Shown here: positions 34,044-43,533 of the stretch, in pieces
How positions within the stretch are numbered: position 1 is the stretch's first letter
Layout: each line of letters starts with the position of its first letter
Assembly (NCBI GenBank): GCA_900169235.1
Contig: FWCC01000223.1
Span: forward strand, 1-64,000
DNA length: 64,000 nucleotides
Reading direction: 5' to 3'
Source: Zarea fungicola
Taxonomy: Eukaryota; Ascomycota; Sordariomycetes; Hypocreales; Cordycipitaceae
The notes under the pieces: model-generated
The model's input: only the letters and a program-made list of their open reading frames with translations
Told to the model about the DNA's origin: nothing
Database searches by the model: none
Translations under genes and position numbers: made by a program

Positions 34044-34712
34044 CTAAGAGCTAGACGCGGTCATACTACTGTTGTACATAGTTGCGGATAGAACCACCAC
34101 AATTGCAGAGGCGAGGGAAATATCTATCCCTGCTGCCACATCAACACTCCATGATAACTTTTTGCCAGGCACATAAACTGACAGCTTTTCATTTCGTTTA
34201 ATAGTCATTATAATCTCGTCCCCGAGAGAAACATTGATTCGCCGCTTCCAAACATCCTGGCCTTGGATGTGCAACAGGACATCCTCGCCATTTGCCGCCG
34301 CGTTCTTGAGCTCCAAGTCCATATTATCTTTGAACACGCTAAAGCGCGGCTTGAACACTGCAATTGGAGTTCCATTACCGCCTGGCACCTCAACATACCA
34401 GGTGACGCCGATTTTGGGGTGATACAACTCGAAAAGCGGCAGCCCCGTGGCATCGCGGAATGTATGCCTTGCACCCAGAGAAACATTTTTGGCGTCGACA
34501 GACAATAAAACGCTGGACTGCTCTTTCTCTGCGACATGTGCTTTTTGGTCCAGCGCCTCATTGCCGCTGGCATCATGGATTGTAAACTTTGTGCCATGAG
34601 CAACACCGCTGCTGTGGCCTTGTTGCTGTACACGGAGGGTGGTATTTCTGTCCACAACATGCTCTGTGCGAATAGCAAGAGGCTGCTTCAGGGCACCAAG
34701 CTTGGGAAACAT
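34044..34712 (-). CDS. LURP-one-related / tubby C-terminal-like protein
   Basis: An intronless 222-aa protein. The pattern of beta-strand-forming segments (TKFTIHDASGNEALDQKAHV, then ARHTFRDATGLPLFELYHP, then a Trp/Val-rich strand) is that of the LOR domain (PF04525), a tubby-like barrel found in plants and fungi. The last ~25 residues (GIDISLASAIVVVLSATMY) form the buried C-terminal helix or a membrane anchor. The function of fungal members is largely unknown; the tubby fold suggests phosphoinositide binding. The start at 34712 is the first ATG of the frame and gives a complete domain. It sits alone between gene-poor stretches. Confidence 0.8.
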   Translation of the reverse strand: MFPKLGALKQPLAIRTEHVVDRNTTLRVQQQGHSSGVAHGTKFTIHDASGNEALDQKAHVAEKEQSSVLLSVDAKNVSLGARHTFRDATGLPLFELYHPKIGVTWYVEVPGGNGTPIAVFKPRFSVFKDNMDLELKNAAANGEDVLLHIQGQDVWKRRINVSLGDEIIMTIKRNEKLSVYVPGKKLSWSVDVAAGIDISLASAIVVVLSATMYNSSMTASSS

Positions 34713-35112
34713 GATGTATTATGAAGTGCTTTAAGACAAATATGTAATGTGATTGAAGCGTGATTGCTGTGTTGAATTATGGTGAGTGCATTCAACAAAG
34801 GCACAGACAGTAGTAACAAGAAATGGAGCAAAACAAAACCAATAGCAAAACTCTCAAGTCCTAGCATTCACAGTGCAATCAACACAATGTTCTATGACGT
34901 AGTTCCTGATTCGGGTCCGTTGGAAGCCGCCTGAATGTTAAATGCCAAGATATGGTCTACAGTAGGCCACCTCCGTCACGAATAGAACCCCGACCTGTCG
35001 ACCTTTGAGGTAAGCAGCCACACCCGCGGCCAGGCACATCGACGACTCTCAGGGGAATATCCCATTCTAAGGCTAATCCACAGAAGAAATGTACTGGTAA
35101 TCTCTTCTCATT
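34713..35112. other. intergenic, upstream of the LOR-domain gene
   Basis: 400 bp containing the promoter of the LOR gene and the 3' flank of the MITE-interrupted gene. Nothing else seen. Confidence 0.4.
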
Positions 35113-35845
35113 CTAGAAATGATTTTCTGCCCCTGTCGGGGTATTCCCATAAATGACGATCCGGCTTGGCGGCTTAGGACCATGTAAGAAAATTGTGGGA
35201 TTGAAGAAGTACGGGGGAGCACACGGTGTGGAAGCCAAATGAATCGAAGGCAATGCGTTGTTGAGATCTTCATAATAATCCGAGTAATAGAGTGCCAAGC
35301 ATAGTGACATAGCATAAGCAAAATGCTGGAAAGCTCAGTGGAGCTGTTTCGTTAGCCGCAAACTGTGACGACTTACGGAGGTCGACGCAAAAAGTATTGA
35401 CTAACGCTAGTATCTAACCCTGACCAGGGTAGAATAGAATACATTAATATACATCTACTTATTTGAACTCCGCTAAATATTTAGGGCACCTTTAGCGGCC
35501 TGCCTCTTGACTGACTGCCCTGGTTTTTTTAAACGGTCTGCTATGATATGATCCTTGTGGTGGCTTACAGCAGCTGAATATAGTGATTACATGTATCTAA
35601 TGTACCAAACCTGCCTAATCCTGGTCTGTAGGGTTAGCTGAGGTTAGCTTTAGTCAATACTTTTTGCGTCGACCTCCGTACAGGCAACAGAGTCATTTCG
35701 AACAGCAAATGATCGACAACACCTGCTGCCGATCGTGACCGTATTAGCACGATTCTAAGAGCCCCATTTAATAGTCTATTCGGGAAGAACGGCCGAGCAC
35801 CGACAGCCGGATTTGGCACGTGCCCATGCCAGTGACATTTAACTG
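35113..35845 (-). CDS. unrecognised gene, last two exons, interrupted by a MITE in its intron donor
   Basis: Exon A, 35845-35682, has 54 full codons plus 2 nt and ends LLFEMTLLP. Exon B, 35325-35113, has 70 codons and a TAG stop, and starts HFAYAMSLCLALYYSDYYED. The original intron was 51 nt: GTAAGT donor, GCTAAC branch and TTTCCAG acceptor, joining at phase 0. A 303-bp MITE (35376-35678) now lies at the TA of that donor. Exon A begins after a CGCAG acceptor, so at least one exon is expected upstream; a weak candidate ends at about 36084 with a GTAGCA donor. No domain or family is recognised. The product may still be made if the changed donor (GTACGG at 35681) is used; otherwise it stops inside the MITE. 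Confidence 0.45.
35376..35678. mobile_element. mimp-like Tc1/mariner MITE, 303 bp, with TIRs and TA duplication
   Basis: The terminal inverted repeats match perfectly for 29 bp: left 35376-35404, starting CGGAGGTCGACGCAAAAAGT, and right 35650-35678 as its reverse complement. Imperfect homology (shared AACCCT and GACCAGG) continues inward to about 60 bp. Both ends are flanked by TA (35374-35375 and 35679-35680), the Tc1/mariner target duplication. There is no coding capacity. The TIR segment GCAAAAAGTATTGA resembles the impala/mimp terminal repeat (GCAATAAGTTTGA type), so the mobilising transposase is probably impala-like. The element at 1-611 has a different end sequence and is not its parent. 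An internal inverted repeat CCGCTAAA/TTTAGCGG lies near 35470-35500. The intact TIRs suggest a fairly recent insertion. Confidence 0.88.
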
Positions 35846-36310
35846 CTGCGAAGAGGTGCAACAATAGTCAAATGAATAGTAGCTGTCGGGTTTAGCAGCG
35901 TATTTCTCTCTGCACTTTCTATGAAATATTTGAAGCGTTATTTGCTCTTCGGGCTGGGGATTGATTGAAAGAACATCTTGAACTCTAAGGCTCTTCTCCC
36001 CTCAATCTGGAGCACAGATGGGGCCTCAGAGACCTAGTGCTGACAAGAAGCGGGTGGTGGCTTCGTGGCTTAACGGCACAACTTGCTACATCTTCCGGAG
36101 TGGTCGTGATAATGAAAGCCAACACCCTCCACCATGCCCCGCCGAGATGACAGCACGGGCCAGTACCTTGAGTCACGTTGATTGATGCCTTGGAGAAGCC
36201 GGTGGCCTTGTCTACAGGGAACCCGCTTGATGGCTATCCTCGAAATATTGGGGAAACGGCTGACATTGAGCGACTGTCTGTCTCATTCTACATCCTCCAG
36301 AAGCAGAAAA
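35846..36310. other. region between the MITE-split gene and the SEC11-like gene
   Basis: 465 bp that must hold the SEC11-like promoter on one strand and any upstream exon of the MITE-split gene on the other. No confident coding exon was found. Confidence 0.4.
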
Positions 36311-36940
36311 ATGACCCTTCCACTGCGGCGGGCGGCATATGAGGTGCTCTCTGCGGCCCTGGTGATTGCCCACATCTACATGGCATGGAAGGCCCTCTCC
36401 TACGTGACCAACAGCCCTGCACCGATTGCTGTTGTGACGTCCGAGTCCATGAAGCCTGGATTTCAACGGGGCGATGTTATTTTTCTTTGGAATCGACAAA
36501 GCACCATTGAGGTTGGAGACATTGTACTTGTTTCCTTTCCAACGCGGAAGCTTCCCATGGTATGTTAAGCCAGTACAAGACGGAGACGTGGTGAACATAA
36601 AATGCTGACATGTTCTCTAATGCAAGGTCCACCGAGTACTCCAGTCGTACTATTTGCCAAGTCCATCAGAAGGGAACGGTAGCTCTAGCAGCGTGACGTA
36701 AGTGAACCATATCGAGCTTAGTTTATCGGTTTTCCTAATTTAGCCACTCTATGTAGCCAGTTTGTTCGGACCAAGGGCGATAATGTCCCAGTTGATGATG
36801 CTCAGCTTTACCCTAATGAAGCCGGCCTCGCTTCTCGAGACAATGTCATTGGACTGGTGCGAGGTATCATCCCATACATCGGCCTACCTGTAGTAAAGAT
36901 AAATGAATTTTTGTCAAGACCAACTAGATATATTGTTTGA
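36311..36940 (+). CDS. SEC11-like signal peptidase catalytic subunit, divergent
   Basis: Three exons, 36311-36559, 36627-36697 and 36757-36940, give 167 aa, the usual Sec11 size. The enzyme family cleaves signal peptides in the ER membrane as part of the signal peptidase complex. Residues 13-31 form the N-terminal membrane segment. The catalytic Ser46 is in SESMKPGFQRGD, His85 in MVHRV, and the aspartates in TKGDNVPVDD. The 5' residues before MTLPLRRAAYEVL are not needed. It differs from standard fungal Sec11: it has a Ser-rich insert (SPSEGNGSSSSVT) before TQFVRTKGDN and a short C terminus. A canonical SEC11 is probably elsewhere, which would make this a paralogue; that is inference. It is tail-to-tail with the MBOAT gene, 68 bp apart. 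Confidence 0.85.
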
Positions 36941-37008
36941 AAATAGCATTTTAATTACTATCCTATTGAGACCCGAGATGTTTGCTGCAGTAGCATCTCG
37001 CCGCTCAG

Positions 37009-38172
37009 CTATGAAACAACTTCACGGATGGCCCAGTACATTTTCGGGTATTGCCATTTCGGTACGCTCCAGAAGAAAAATAAGTAAACCCATACGAATC
37101 CAATGAGCTTGCATGTCACTTCATTTCTAAGAATGTTGCTCCGATGAGATAGCTGAAAGCGGGCAAATCCCTCAACGGCGCAGGCCACAAAGTTCAGAAA
37201 GAACCAGCCTATGTCCAGGTGCCAGCAACGAGAATCACCCAGTTTCCATTCCACAATTGCATGCACAATTCCTGACAGAGTAAAAATTGAGCAGGCAACA
37301 ACTAGTTTGTAGGTAAGCGACTTGGTGCGGAGCCCAAGGAAGCACGCCAGCAGCCTACCAACGTTGCCGTACGGCAACACGACGAGTCGGTGACCAAAAC
37401 GGCCCCAGAAACCACGAAGAGTGTAGGCGTTACGGAAGTCACCAAAAATGGGCGGCCACTCCTCAGGGCGGTTTGCGCGGAGAACTATCACAAACAACAG
37501 CGAGAGTGCAGTGTGGGCGCCGTCGACGAGCACGTACGCTGCGGCTGCCCAGTATATAGCAATGGCAGCACGGAGCTGCGTCTCGCGCGCCGTCACAGGA
37601 TGGTTATGACGATCAAACAGGAGTCTTCGAAAAAATGTCTGCCGAACAGGGTCAAAATCGGAGTCATACAGCGGCGCGAATGGGCCAGGCAGGAGCCGGG
37701 GCTGCAACAGATCATTGTACAAAAGGTACATGAGGAGCTTGCCAAGGCGATGGGCAGTGAATACCCAACGTGATTTGTAATGTAATAGTTTTTTCCGACT
37801 GCCTTTCTCCGCTCTTGACGTAAAGAGGAGACGGCAATTGTTCCAAGTCAACCACAGTTTGCACCACCAGCTCTGATCTCGCAGTATGCCTTTGCCTTCC
37901 AAGATGAGCATGTGGTCCTCCAAGAACAGAATAGACAAGGAATGAGAGATCCATATGCAAATTAGAAGACCCCATAGGCTGTCAATTCCGCCCGAAGGCC
38001 AAAAGGTGGATGTGCTCAATGCTAGATGGTCAAAGAACAACATCGGTACCAGCCAAAGCCATCTCTGACTTTGAAGATGCAATGCCAAGGAGTAAAAGAA
38101 GATAGAGGTAGTCAAGGAAAGGAATGGGACGATAGGTCCCAGATAGGAGTATGAATCCAGAATTGTCGACAT
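37009..38172 (-). CDS. MBOAT / wax-synthase-like membrane acyltransferase
   Basis: An intronless 387-aa polytopic membrane protein, with about seven to eight hydrophobic segments (for example 14-32, 40-54, 63-84, 203-230, 265-282, 288-308 and 366-376). It fits the fungal wax-synthase-like family (MBOAT_2), whose members transfer acetyl or acyl groups to hydroxyls of terpenoids or sterols, including several secondary-metabolism acetyltransferases. The characteristic FWGRFGHR motif is at 255-262. The family usually has W-H there, so residue 260 is an unusual Gly. The likely catalytic His304 lies in LSGIVHAI. No secondary-metabolite backbone gene is present in the window. Its neighbour is the SEC11-like gene. 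The substrate cannot be told from sequence. Confidence 0.82.
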   Translation of the reverse strand: MSTILDSYSYLGPIVPFLSLTTSIFFYSLALHLQSQRWLWLVPMLFFDHLALSTSTFWPSGGIDSLWGLLICIWISHSLSILFLEDHMLILEGKGILRDQSWWCKLWLTWNNCRLLFTSRAEKGSRKKLLHYKSRWVFTAHRLGKLLMYLLYNDLLQPRLLPGPFAPLYDSDFDPVRQTFFRRLLFDRHNHPVTARETQLRAAIAIYWAAAAYVLVDGAHTALSLLFVIVLRANRPEEWPPIFGDFRNAYTLRGFWGRFGHRLVVLPYGNVGRLLACFLGLRTKSLTYKLVVACSIFTLSGIVHAIVEWKLGDSRCWHLDIGWFFLNFVACAVEGFARFQLSHRSNILRNEVTCKLIGFVWVYLFFFWSVPKWQYPKMYWAIREVVS

Positions 38173-39340
38173 GTGTGTTTACTCCGAAATTTTATGCGAT
38201 TGGTAAAGAGCAAGGTCAGGAAAAGATGGCGGGAGTTGAATTGGGGATCTCGTAGAGCCTTCTCCCCATATGTTTCTTGTTCCATTTCTCTTCTCTGAAA
38301 CTCTTTCCTATTTGCTACTTCACAGTTCCTCACCGAATAAGTAATAATGGAGCAAAGTCTTTCGCCTGGGGGGTGGTTGCTGACAGGAGTGGGCCACTGA
38401 CGTATTTCGAAAACAACTTATTACCCATGCCTAGTAAATGAAACTAGTAAGAACAACTGCAACGTCGACTAGACTAACTAAGGTTCTTAATTATAATCCC
38501 CAAGTTTTCCAATTTTTACTTGTCATCGATCATCCCAATGGGACTAGCCAATAGATATCCTGGTCAAGTCTATTAGAGTTTACTGCAGCCCTGTGAGCAT
38601 GCTCTTAACATGCAGCTAAGGGACAGGCGCCGACTCGTCTTGTGACACAATCTTCTTCAACAGAAAGACAACGCGACCCTAGTGATTTTTTACTGAACAA
38701 ATTAATAGCATTACTCTTTGTAAACCAAACTTGAGAAGCATGAACACCAGTAAAGTACAACGGCGGCTTGAAGCGTCCTTGAGTAGGAGTGTGGGGAAGG
38801 AGAGGCTCTTCATAACAACAATTATCCTCGACTCATTTCTGGGGTCAAGGGCTTATCGTCCGATCTGCAGGATCTACAAATGGTGGATAGTTATTCAGGA
38901 ACTGTGTAAGGAAGGGAAAAAGCCCTGGGCTGCGAGCTCCAGCGTCCCGCATGACGCCATGTTTGGGAGCGCCCTCCCGTGAAGGTAGCAAGACTAATTC
39001 ATGGGTCTCGTTCTAGAAGGACTAGGCAGTTGTGCAGTTAAACGAGAAGTCAAGTCCCCTGTATGATGGTGGGGATTTAGGGTATTCTTGTCAGCATTTT
39101 CTGGGCAATATTCTGGCAATGACCCGAGCTATTGCAGATGAGAACCTACCCAAGCAGCGTGGATATGACGAAGGGCTGTGAACCGAATGTCCATAGGGAT
39201 TCCAAATGGCTATAAAGGCATCTTCTTCCTCTCGGTTAACGGTGGTTTTTCCATCATCACTCACAACTCCAATCCAAACTCCAATCCAAACTTCACATTC
39301 AACCCACCAGCTTCTAGTTTCTCAAACTCCAACCGCAACA
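38173..39340 (+). promoter_or_regulatory. intergenic region with TATA box of the small secreted-protein gene
   Basis: 1.17 kb. The left part is the MBOAT promoter. A TATAAA box at 39211-39216 lies 125 bp before the next ATG. The leader between is rich in CAA/CCAA repeats (ACTCCAATCCAAACTCCAAT near 39264). A frame of 83 codons at 38731-38982 has no support. Confidence 0.5.
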
Positions 39341-39889
39341 ATGGTTTCCACAAAGAACATCGTCATTGGCCTTGCCTCTGTCGTCGGCATGATCCAGATG
39401 GCTCCCGCTCCTCCCGCTGTTGTCGCTGCCGTCGTCGGCGGTGTTGCTGGCGGTGCCGTCGGTGGTGCTGCCACACTGTGCAGCCGCTACTGCCCTGGCC
39501 CCAAGGTACGCCAGTACGCCGGCAGGATTGTCCAGCGTGGCCTTCCTGCTGGTGTCTCTCAGGAGTCTGTCGATGAGTGCACTCAGCAGATCAACGATCA
39601 GAAGGAGAAGGGCGTCACTGTTCAGATAAGCAGTAACTCCGAGGACAGTAAGTACTCATTGTAACACTTCAGCTGGAAATCTCTTGTACTACAGAGAACT
39701 AACCCGTTCCTTGAAGCCGTTGATGTTACCGGCGTCCCTCCTGCTTGCATGAACCTTGCCACTGTCCTCAGTGGCAACCCTGCTCAAGCTGGTGGACCTG
39801 TGCCTATTTCCAAGGGCACAGATGCTCTCCAATACACCAAAATTTCCGCCGATGAGCGCAAGAAACTCGCCGCTGCTCTCGGTGCCTAA
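39341..39889 (+). CDS. small secreted-protein candidate, 159 aa
   Basis: Two exons, 39341-39647 and 39717-39889. The intron (69 nt, GTAAGT donor, ACTAACCC branch, TTGAAG acceptor) joins to SEDTVDVTGVPPAC. The protein starts MVSTKNIVIGLASVVGMIQM followed by a long Ala/Val/Gly stretch to about residue 45, which could be a signal peptide or a membrane segment. The rest is polar, with four cysteines (LCSRYCPG, DECTQQ, PPACMN), and ends LAAALGA. I do not recognise the family. An extra TACAG acceptor inside the intron would break the frame. A clear TATA box and CAA-rich leader suggest strong regulated expression. It lies ~3.7 kb from the MITE, in the gene-poor part of the window. Confidence 0.65.
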
Positions 39890-40502
39890 AAATATTTATT
39901 GATCCGGGGGTAGCAGTTGGAATCCTCTGGCTAGGAAATATTGCTCGAGCTCGCATTTCAATTATAGAAGAACAATCTCAATAGCTAGTCATCTTGAGCT
40001 CTTCTCAGTCAACAATTATATTGCTTTCGTCTCTATTCCCGTGTTCTGTCGTCTTATATTTTTAAAGTTACACGGTTGTCGCCCTCAATCCATGTCTCTA
40101 ACCTACTTCCTGCTAATGAAGATAACAAGAATAGACAAGAGAATAAGAGTTCCTCAAGTGACAATGCTTTTGGCACCGCTCCGCAGTAGTCTTAAGAAAT
40201 AGCAGCAATAGGCAGAGGGTAGGCTCTCCAGAAGCACTGGAATTGTATATAATTTTTGCTTCAATGGCTAATAAAATAAAGAAACCCTTCCAAAATATAC
40301 ACCGGTGTCATTCAAGTTGCTTTTTGTCATGTAGCTGTTCTTATTTTGATACGTTAATTTATGGTATTTGAGTCAACCCATTCTGCAACACAGACTCGCC
40401 ATTGTAACTGCCGCTATAGAATCACTGTGACTAGGAACAGTACAGGCCAAAGCGCAGCATACCTTGAAACTTTTCAGGCAGAAACTAACGTACTACTTTG
40501 AC
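39890..40502. other. intergenic, converging 3' flanks
   Basis: 613 bp, AT-rich, between the secreted-protein gene and the aldehyde dehydrogenase stop. No gene seen. Confidence 0.45.
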
Positions 40503-42120
40503 TTATTTTGGGTAGTCCTTCAGGTGAAAGCTCTTGAGTTTGACAAACGCATCAAAGCCAAATTTGCTCAGTGTCTGGCCGCGGCCAGAGTTCTTCCAAC
40601 CAGTCCAGGCAAGGTCCTATATCATATTCTCGTTAGCTGGATCCATTCGCATTATAAAAGCTTTCCTCTTTTTTCTCCTTCAAATCTACACGCATGGGAG
40701 GGCAATCGTCGGGGAAAACTGCGCTCTTGTGTCATTTAACACTTACAGGGCTAGGGTAGTCACACCGGTTTACAAACACAGTACCGGCTTCCACATCCTC
40801 AGCTAGCTCATAGCCCTTGTCCGTATCCTTGGTCCAGATGCTGGCTGTGAGACCAAACTCGCTGTCGTTCATCAATTTCACAGCCTCGGCATCACTCTTC
40901 ACCTTCATCACAGGGATGACCGGCCCAAACGTCTCCTCGGTCATAACCGTCATTGTGTGATCTACACCGGTCAGTAGGGTCGGTTTGACGAAGTTGCCCT
41001 TTGTTGGCAGGTTATCAAATGTTTCGTTGGCTGGTGTGGCGTCTTTGGCACCCTTGGATACTGCATCCTGGATGTGTGACACGATGGCCTCCTTGGATTG
41101 CTTTGAGATAACAGGACCGACGTGGGTATTCGTGTCGAACGGGTCACCCAGTCTGTAGCCTTTGAGAACTTTCTTTACCGCCTCGACAAAGTCGTCATGA
41201 ATGCTTTCATCCACATAAATGCGCTCCAGAGAGCAGCAGCTCTGACCGGAGTTAAAAACGGCGCCATCCACAATCTCTTCTGCAGCCCAGCCGATATCTA
41301 CATCGCTGCGCACGTAAGCAGGATCCTTGCCGCCAAGTTCCAGACCAATATTGACGATACGGTCGGCAGCAGCCTTTTGAACTGCGAGGCCACCCACGAC
41401 GGAGCCAGTGAAGCACACAAGCGCAATTCTGGGGTCGCGCACAATCGTCTCCATGACTGTTGGCGTACCACAGTGAAAGTATTGGAGCACGCCATCAGGT
41501 AACCCTGCAGCTGAGAATATCTCAGACACGCGCTCCACAATGGTGGGAGTCTGGGGCGATGGCTTGAGAATAACGCTATTTCCTGCCAGGATGGCAGGAA
41601 TCAGAGCGTTGACAAGAATCAAGTACGGGTACTGGGGCACATGTTAATCATCGCTCCTCCGCTCAAATCGATTCCCGCCGAAGTTGGATAGGCGTCCGGT
41701 AATTGAAAGACCTACATTCCAGGCAAAGATGATAAGAACAGGCCCGACCGGAACCTTGCGGATGAAGCGCTTGAACCCCTTCTCCGCCTCTCCATCGTTA
41801 TCTTGGAGTGCCTCGCCACTAATCTTGAGGAGATACTCACCCCGCTTCACAGCCGTGGAGATCTCTTTTCCAGTGTAAGCAATTGGTCGTCCCATTTGCA
41901 CAGTTAGCTCCTCAGCCAGTTCACTCTCTCTGTCGGAGAGACCCTTGAGGAATTTTTTGACGATTTCTTGGCGCTCCTTGAGGGTTGTCTTTCGAAATCT
42001 CTGGAAGGACTCAGTCGCCACTTTGGGCAACAGGTTTAGATCGGCTGGTGAGACGACATTGCGAGTGATGACGATATCACCAGTGGTGGGTGATATGGTT
42101 TTGATGACTTCGACAGACAT
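40503..42120 (-). CDS. NAD(P)-dependent aldehyde dehydrogenase
   Basis: Three exons, 42120-41716, 41631-40747 and 40616-40503, 467 aa. At first sight the frame looks broken near 41640 and 40740. Consensus introns (GTAGGT...CCCAG of 84 nt; GTAAGT...GCTAAC...ATAG of 130 nt) repair both breaks and yield the full family sequence, so the gene is intact. Family landmarks: FTGSVVGG (about 209-216, cofactor binding), Glu233 in GLELGGKDP, the nucleophile Cys267 in SGQSCCSLER, ETFGPVIPV, and the last exon with DLAWTGWKNSGRGQTLSKFG. The enzyme oxidises aldehydes to acids. The substrate is unknown; sequence style is of the small cytosolic (~465 aa) class. It is divergent from ESF2 by 426 bp. Confidence 0.92.
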
Positions 42121-42546
42121 TTTGAGGTTTTAGGATATGGAAATGTCGACTAGACTTGCGATGAAAGTTGGAAGGAGGGGAATCTCTTCAAGATCGCTAG
42201 AGCTTTGCCCCACGTTGCTCAGTTGTCTCAAGACGTCATAGTTATGGAGGACCAACTTGTACATGGACGAGAACGCATTGCTTATTCTGATCTAAGAAAC
42301 AAACTACAAAATTTGAAGCATTCAGCTATGACTTCAAGCCCTCTAAAAATACCAGAAAAAAATTAATTGGATTGTAGGATATTTCTGAACCCTTTCTCCC
42401 GGGTAGACTGACCCGACCCCTCGATCCTTTGATAAAGCCAAACTCCCCGATATTGACATATCGATAAGCCAATGGCAGCTTTTTTTTTGGACGAGGTTGA
42501 CAGCTTTGGGACTGGTTTTCTAGATTCACAATATACACCCGTAATC
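42121..42546. promoter_or_regulatory. divergent promoter between aldehyde dehydrogenase and ESF2
   Basis: 426 bp between two ATGs pointing away from each other. The frame of ESF2 stays open upstream to 42472 but the extra residues (MAAFFLDEVDSFGTG) are not expected in the family. No clear TATA box. Confidence 0.4.
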
Positions 42547-43533
42547 ATGGCGCCAAATGCAAACGAATTTTTAGATGCTTCATCAAGTGATAATGAACAC
42601 ATCGATACCTACGATTCCGATAATGAAGTCTCCAAGGGTGGAAACCGAAGCGCAAAGAGAAGAAAGCTGAGCCCGGATGAGGACGGCGACTCCGACCAAG
42701 ACGCAAGCGACAACGGCGGCGATGATATAGCCGCCGATCAGGATAATGCAGAGGAAGCAACCGGAACTACAGACGACACAAAGTCCAGAAAACCCAAAAC
42801 CAAGCTACCTAAAATTGGAGGTGACCTTCCTGACGTCTCCAAGCCTATGCTCAAGAAGAACCTCGTCGCGACGGAAGCTGCCATCAAGCGATCCGGCGTC
42901 ATCTACCTTTCCCGCATACCACCCTTCATGAAGCCCGCCAAGTTAAGATCCCTCCTTGAGCCCTACGGCACCATCAACCGCATCTTCCTGGCGCCTGAGG
43001 ACCCCACAGCCCACGCCCGCCGGGTCAAGGCAGGCGGCAACAAGAAGCGCTCCTTTACCGAAGGCTGGGTCGAGTTCCTCAAGAAGAAGGAGGCCAAGGC
43101 CGTGTGCGAGCTTCTGAATGCGCGCACAATTGGCGGAAAAAAGGGCGGCTACTACCGCGACGACATTTGGAATCTGCTGTACCTCAAGGGCTTCAAGTGG
43201 CACAACCTGACAGAGCAGATCTCGACGGAGAATGCAGAACGCACGAGCCGCATGCGCGCCGAGATCAGCAAGACGACGCGCGAGAACAAAGAGTTTGTGC
43301 GCAACGTTGAGCAGTCCAAGGTGCTGGACGGCATTGCCAAGTCGGCGGCCAAGAAGCGCAAGGCGCCCGAGGACGATAGGAATGCTGGTGCTACTGCTGA
43401 TGGCAGTGATGAAGTGCCCGCAAAGCAGCAGCGGCCCCCGAGAACATTTAAGCAAATACCCCTGGCGAAGAAGAACAAGGACACAGATGAGCAGCCCCAA
43501 AGAGTGACGCGAGTATTAAGCAAGATTTTTTAA
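42547..43533 (+). CDS. ESF2: pre-rRNA processing factor ESF2 (18S rRNA factor 2)
   Basis: A single exon, 328 aa from MAPNANEFLDASSSDNE. The acidic N-terminal third (about 1-85) is typical of nucleolar proteins. The RRM-like domain runs about 117-215: GVIYLSRIPPFMKPAKLRSL is the first strand and helix, and GGKKGGYYRDDIWNLLYLKG the hallmark C-terminal part. A Lys/Glu-rich coiled region follows (AERTSRMRAEISKTTRENKE). Esf2 is an SSU-processome component that binds pre-rRNA and stimulates the helicase Dbp8 in 18S maturation. The ATG at 42547 was preferred to the upstream one because it restores the normal MAPN-type start. Confidence 0.93.
   Translation: MAPNANEFLDASSSDNEHIDTYDSDNEVSKGGNRSAKRRKLSPDEDGDSDQDASDNGGDDIAADQDNAEEATGTTDDTKSRKPKTKLPKIGGDLPDVSKPMLKKNLVATEAAIKRSGVIYLSRIPPFMKPAKLRSLLEPYGTINRIFLAPEDPTAHARRVKAGGNKKRSFTEGWVEFLKKKEAKAVCELLNARTIGGKKGGYYRDDIWNLLYLKGFKWHNLTEQISTENAERTSRMRAEISKTTRENKEFVRNVEQSKVLDGIAKSAAKKRKAPEDDRNAGATADGSDEVPAKQQRPPRTFKQIPLAKKNKDTDEQPQRVTRVLSKIF

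Noticed and set aside
40732..42120. Apparent frameshifts in the aldehyde dehydrogenase
   Set aside because: Both breaks coincide with consensus introns that restore the family sequence; the gene is intact.
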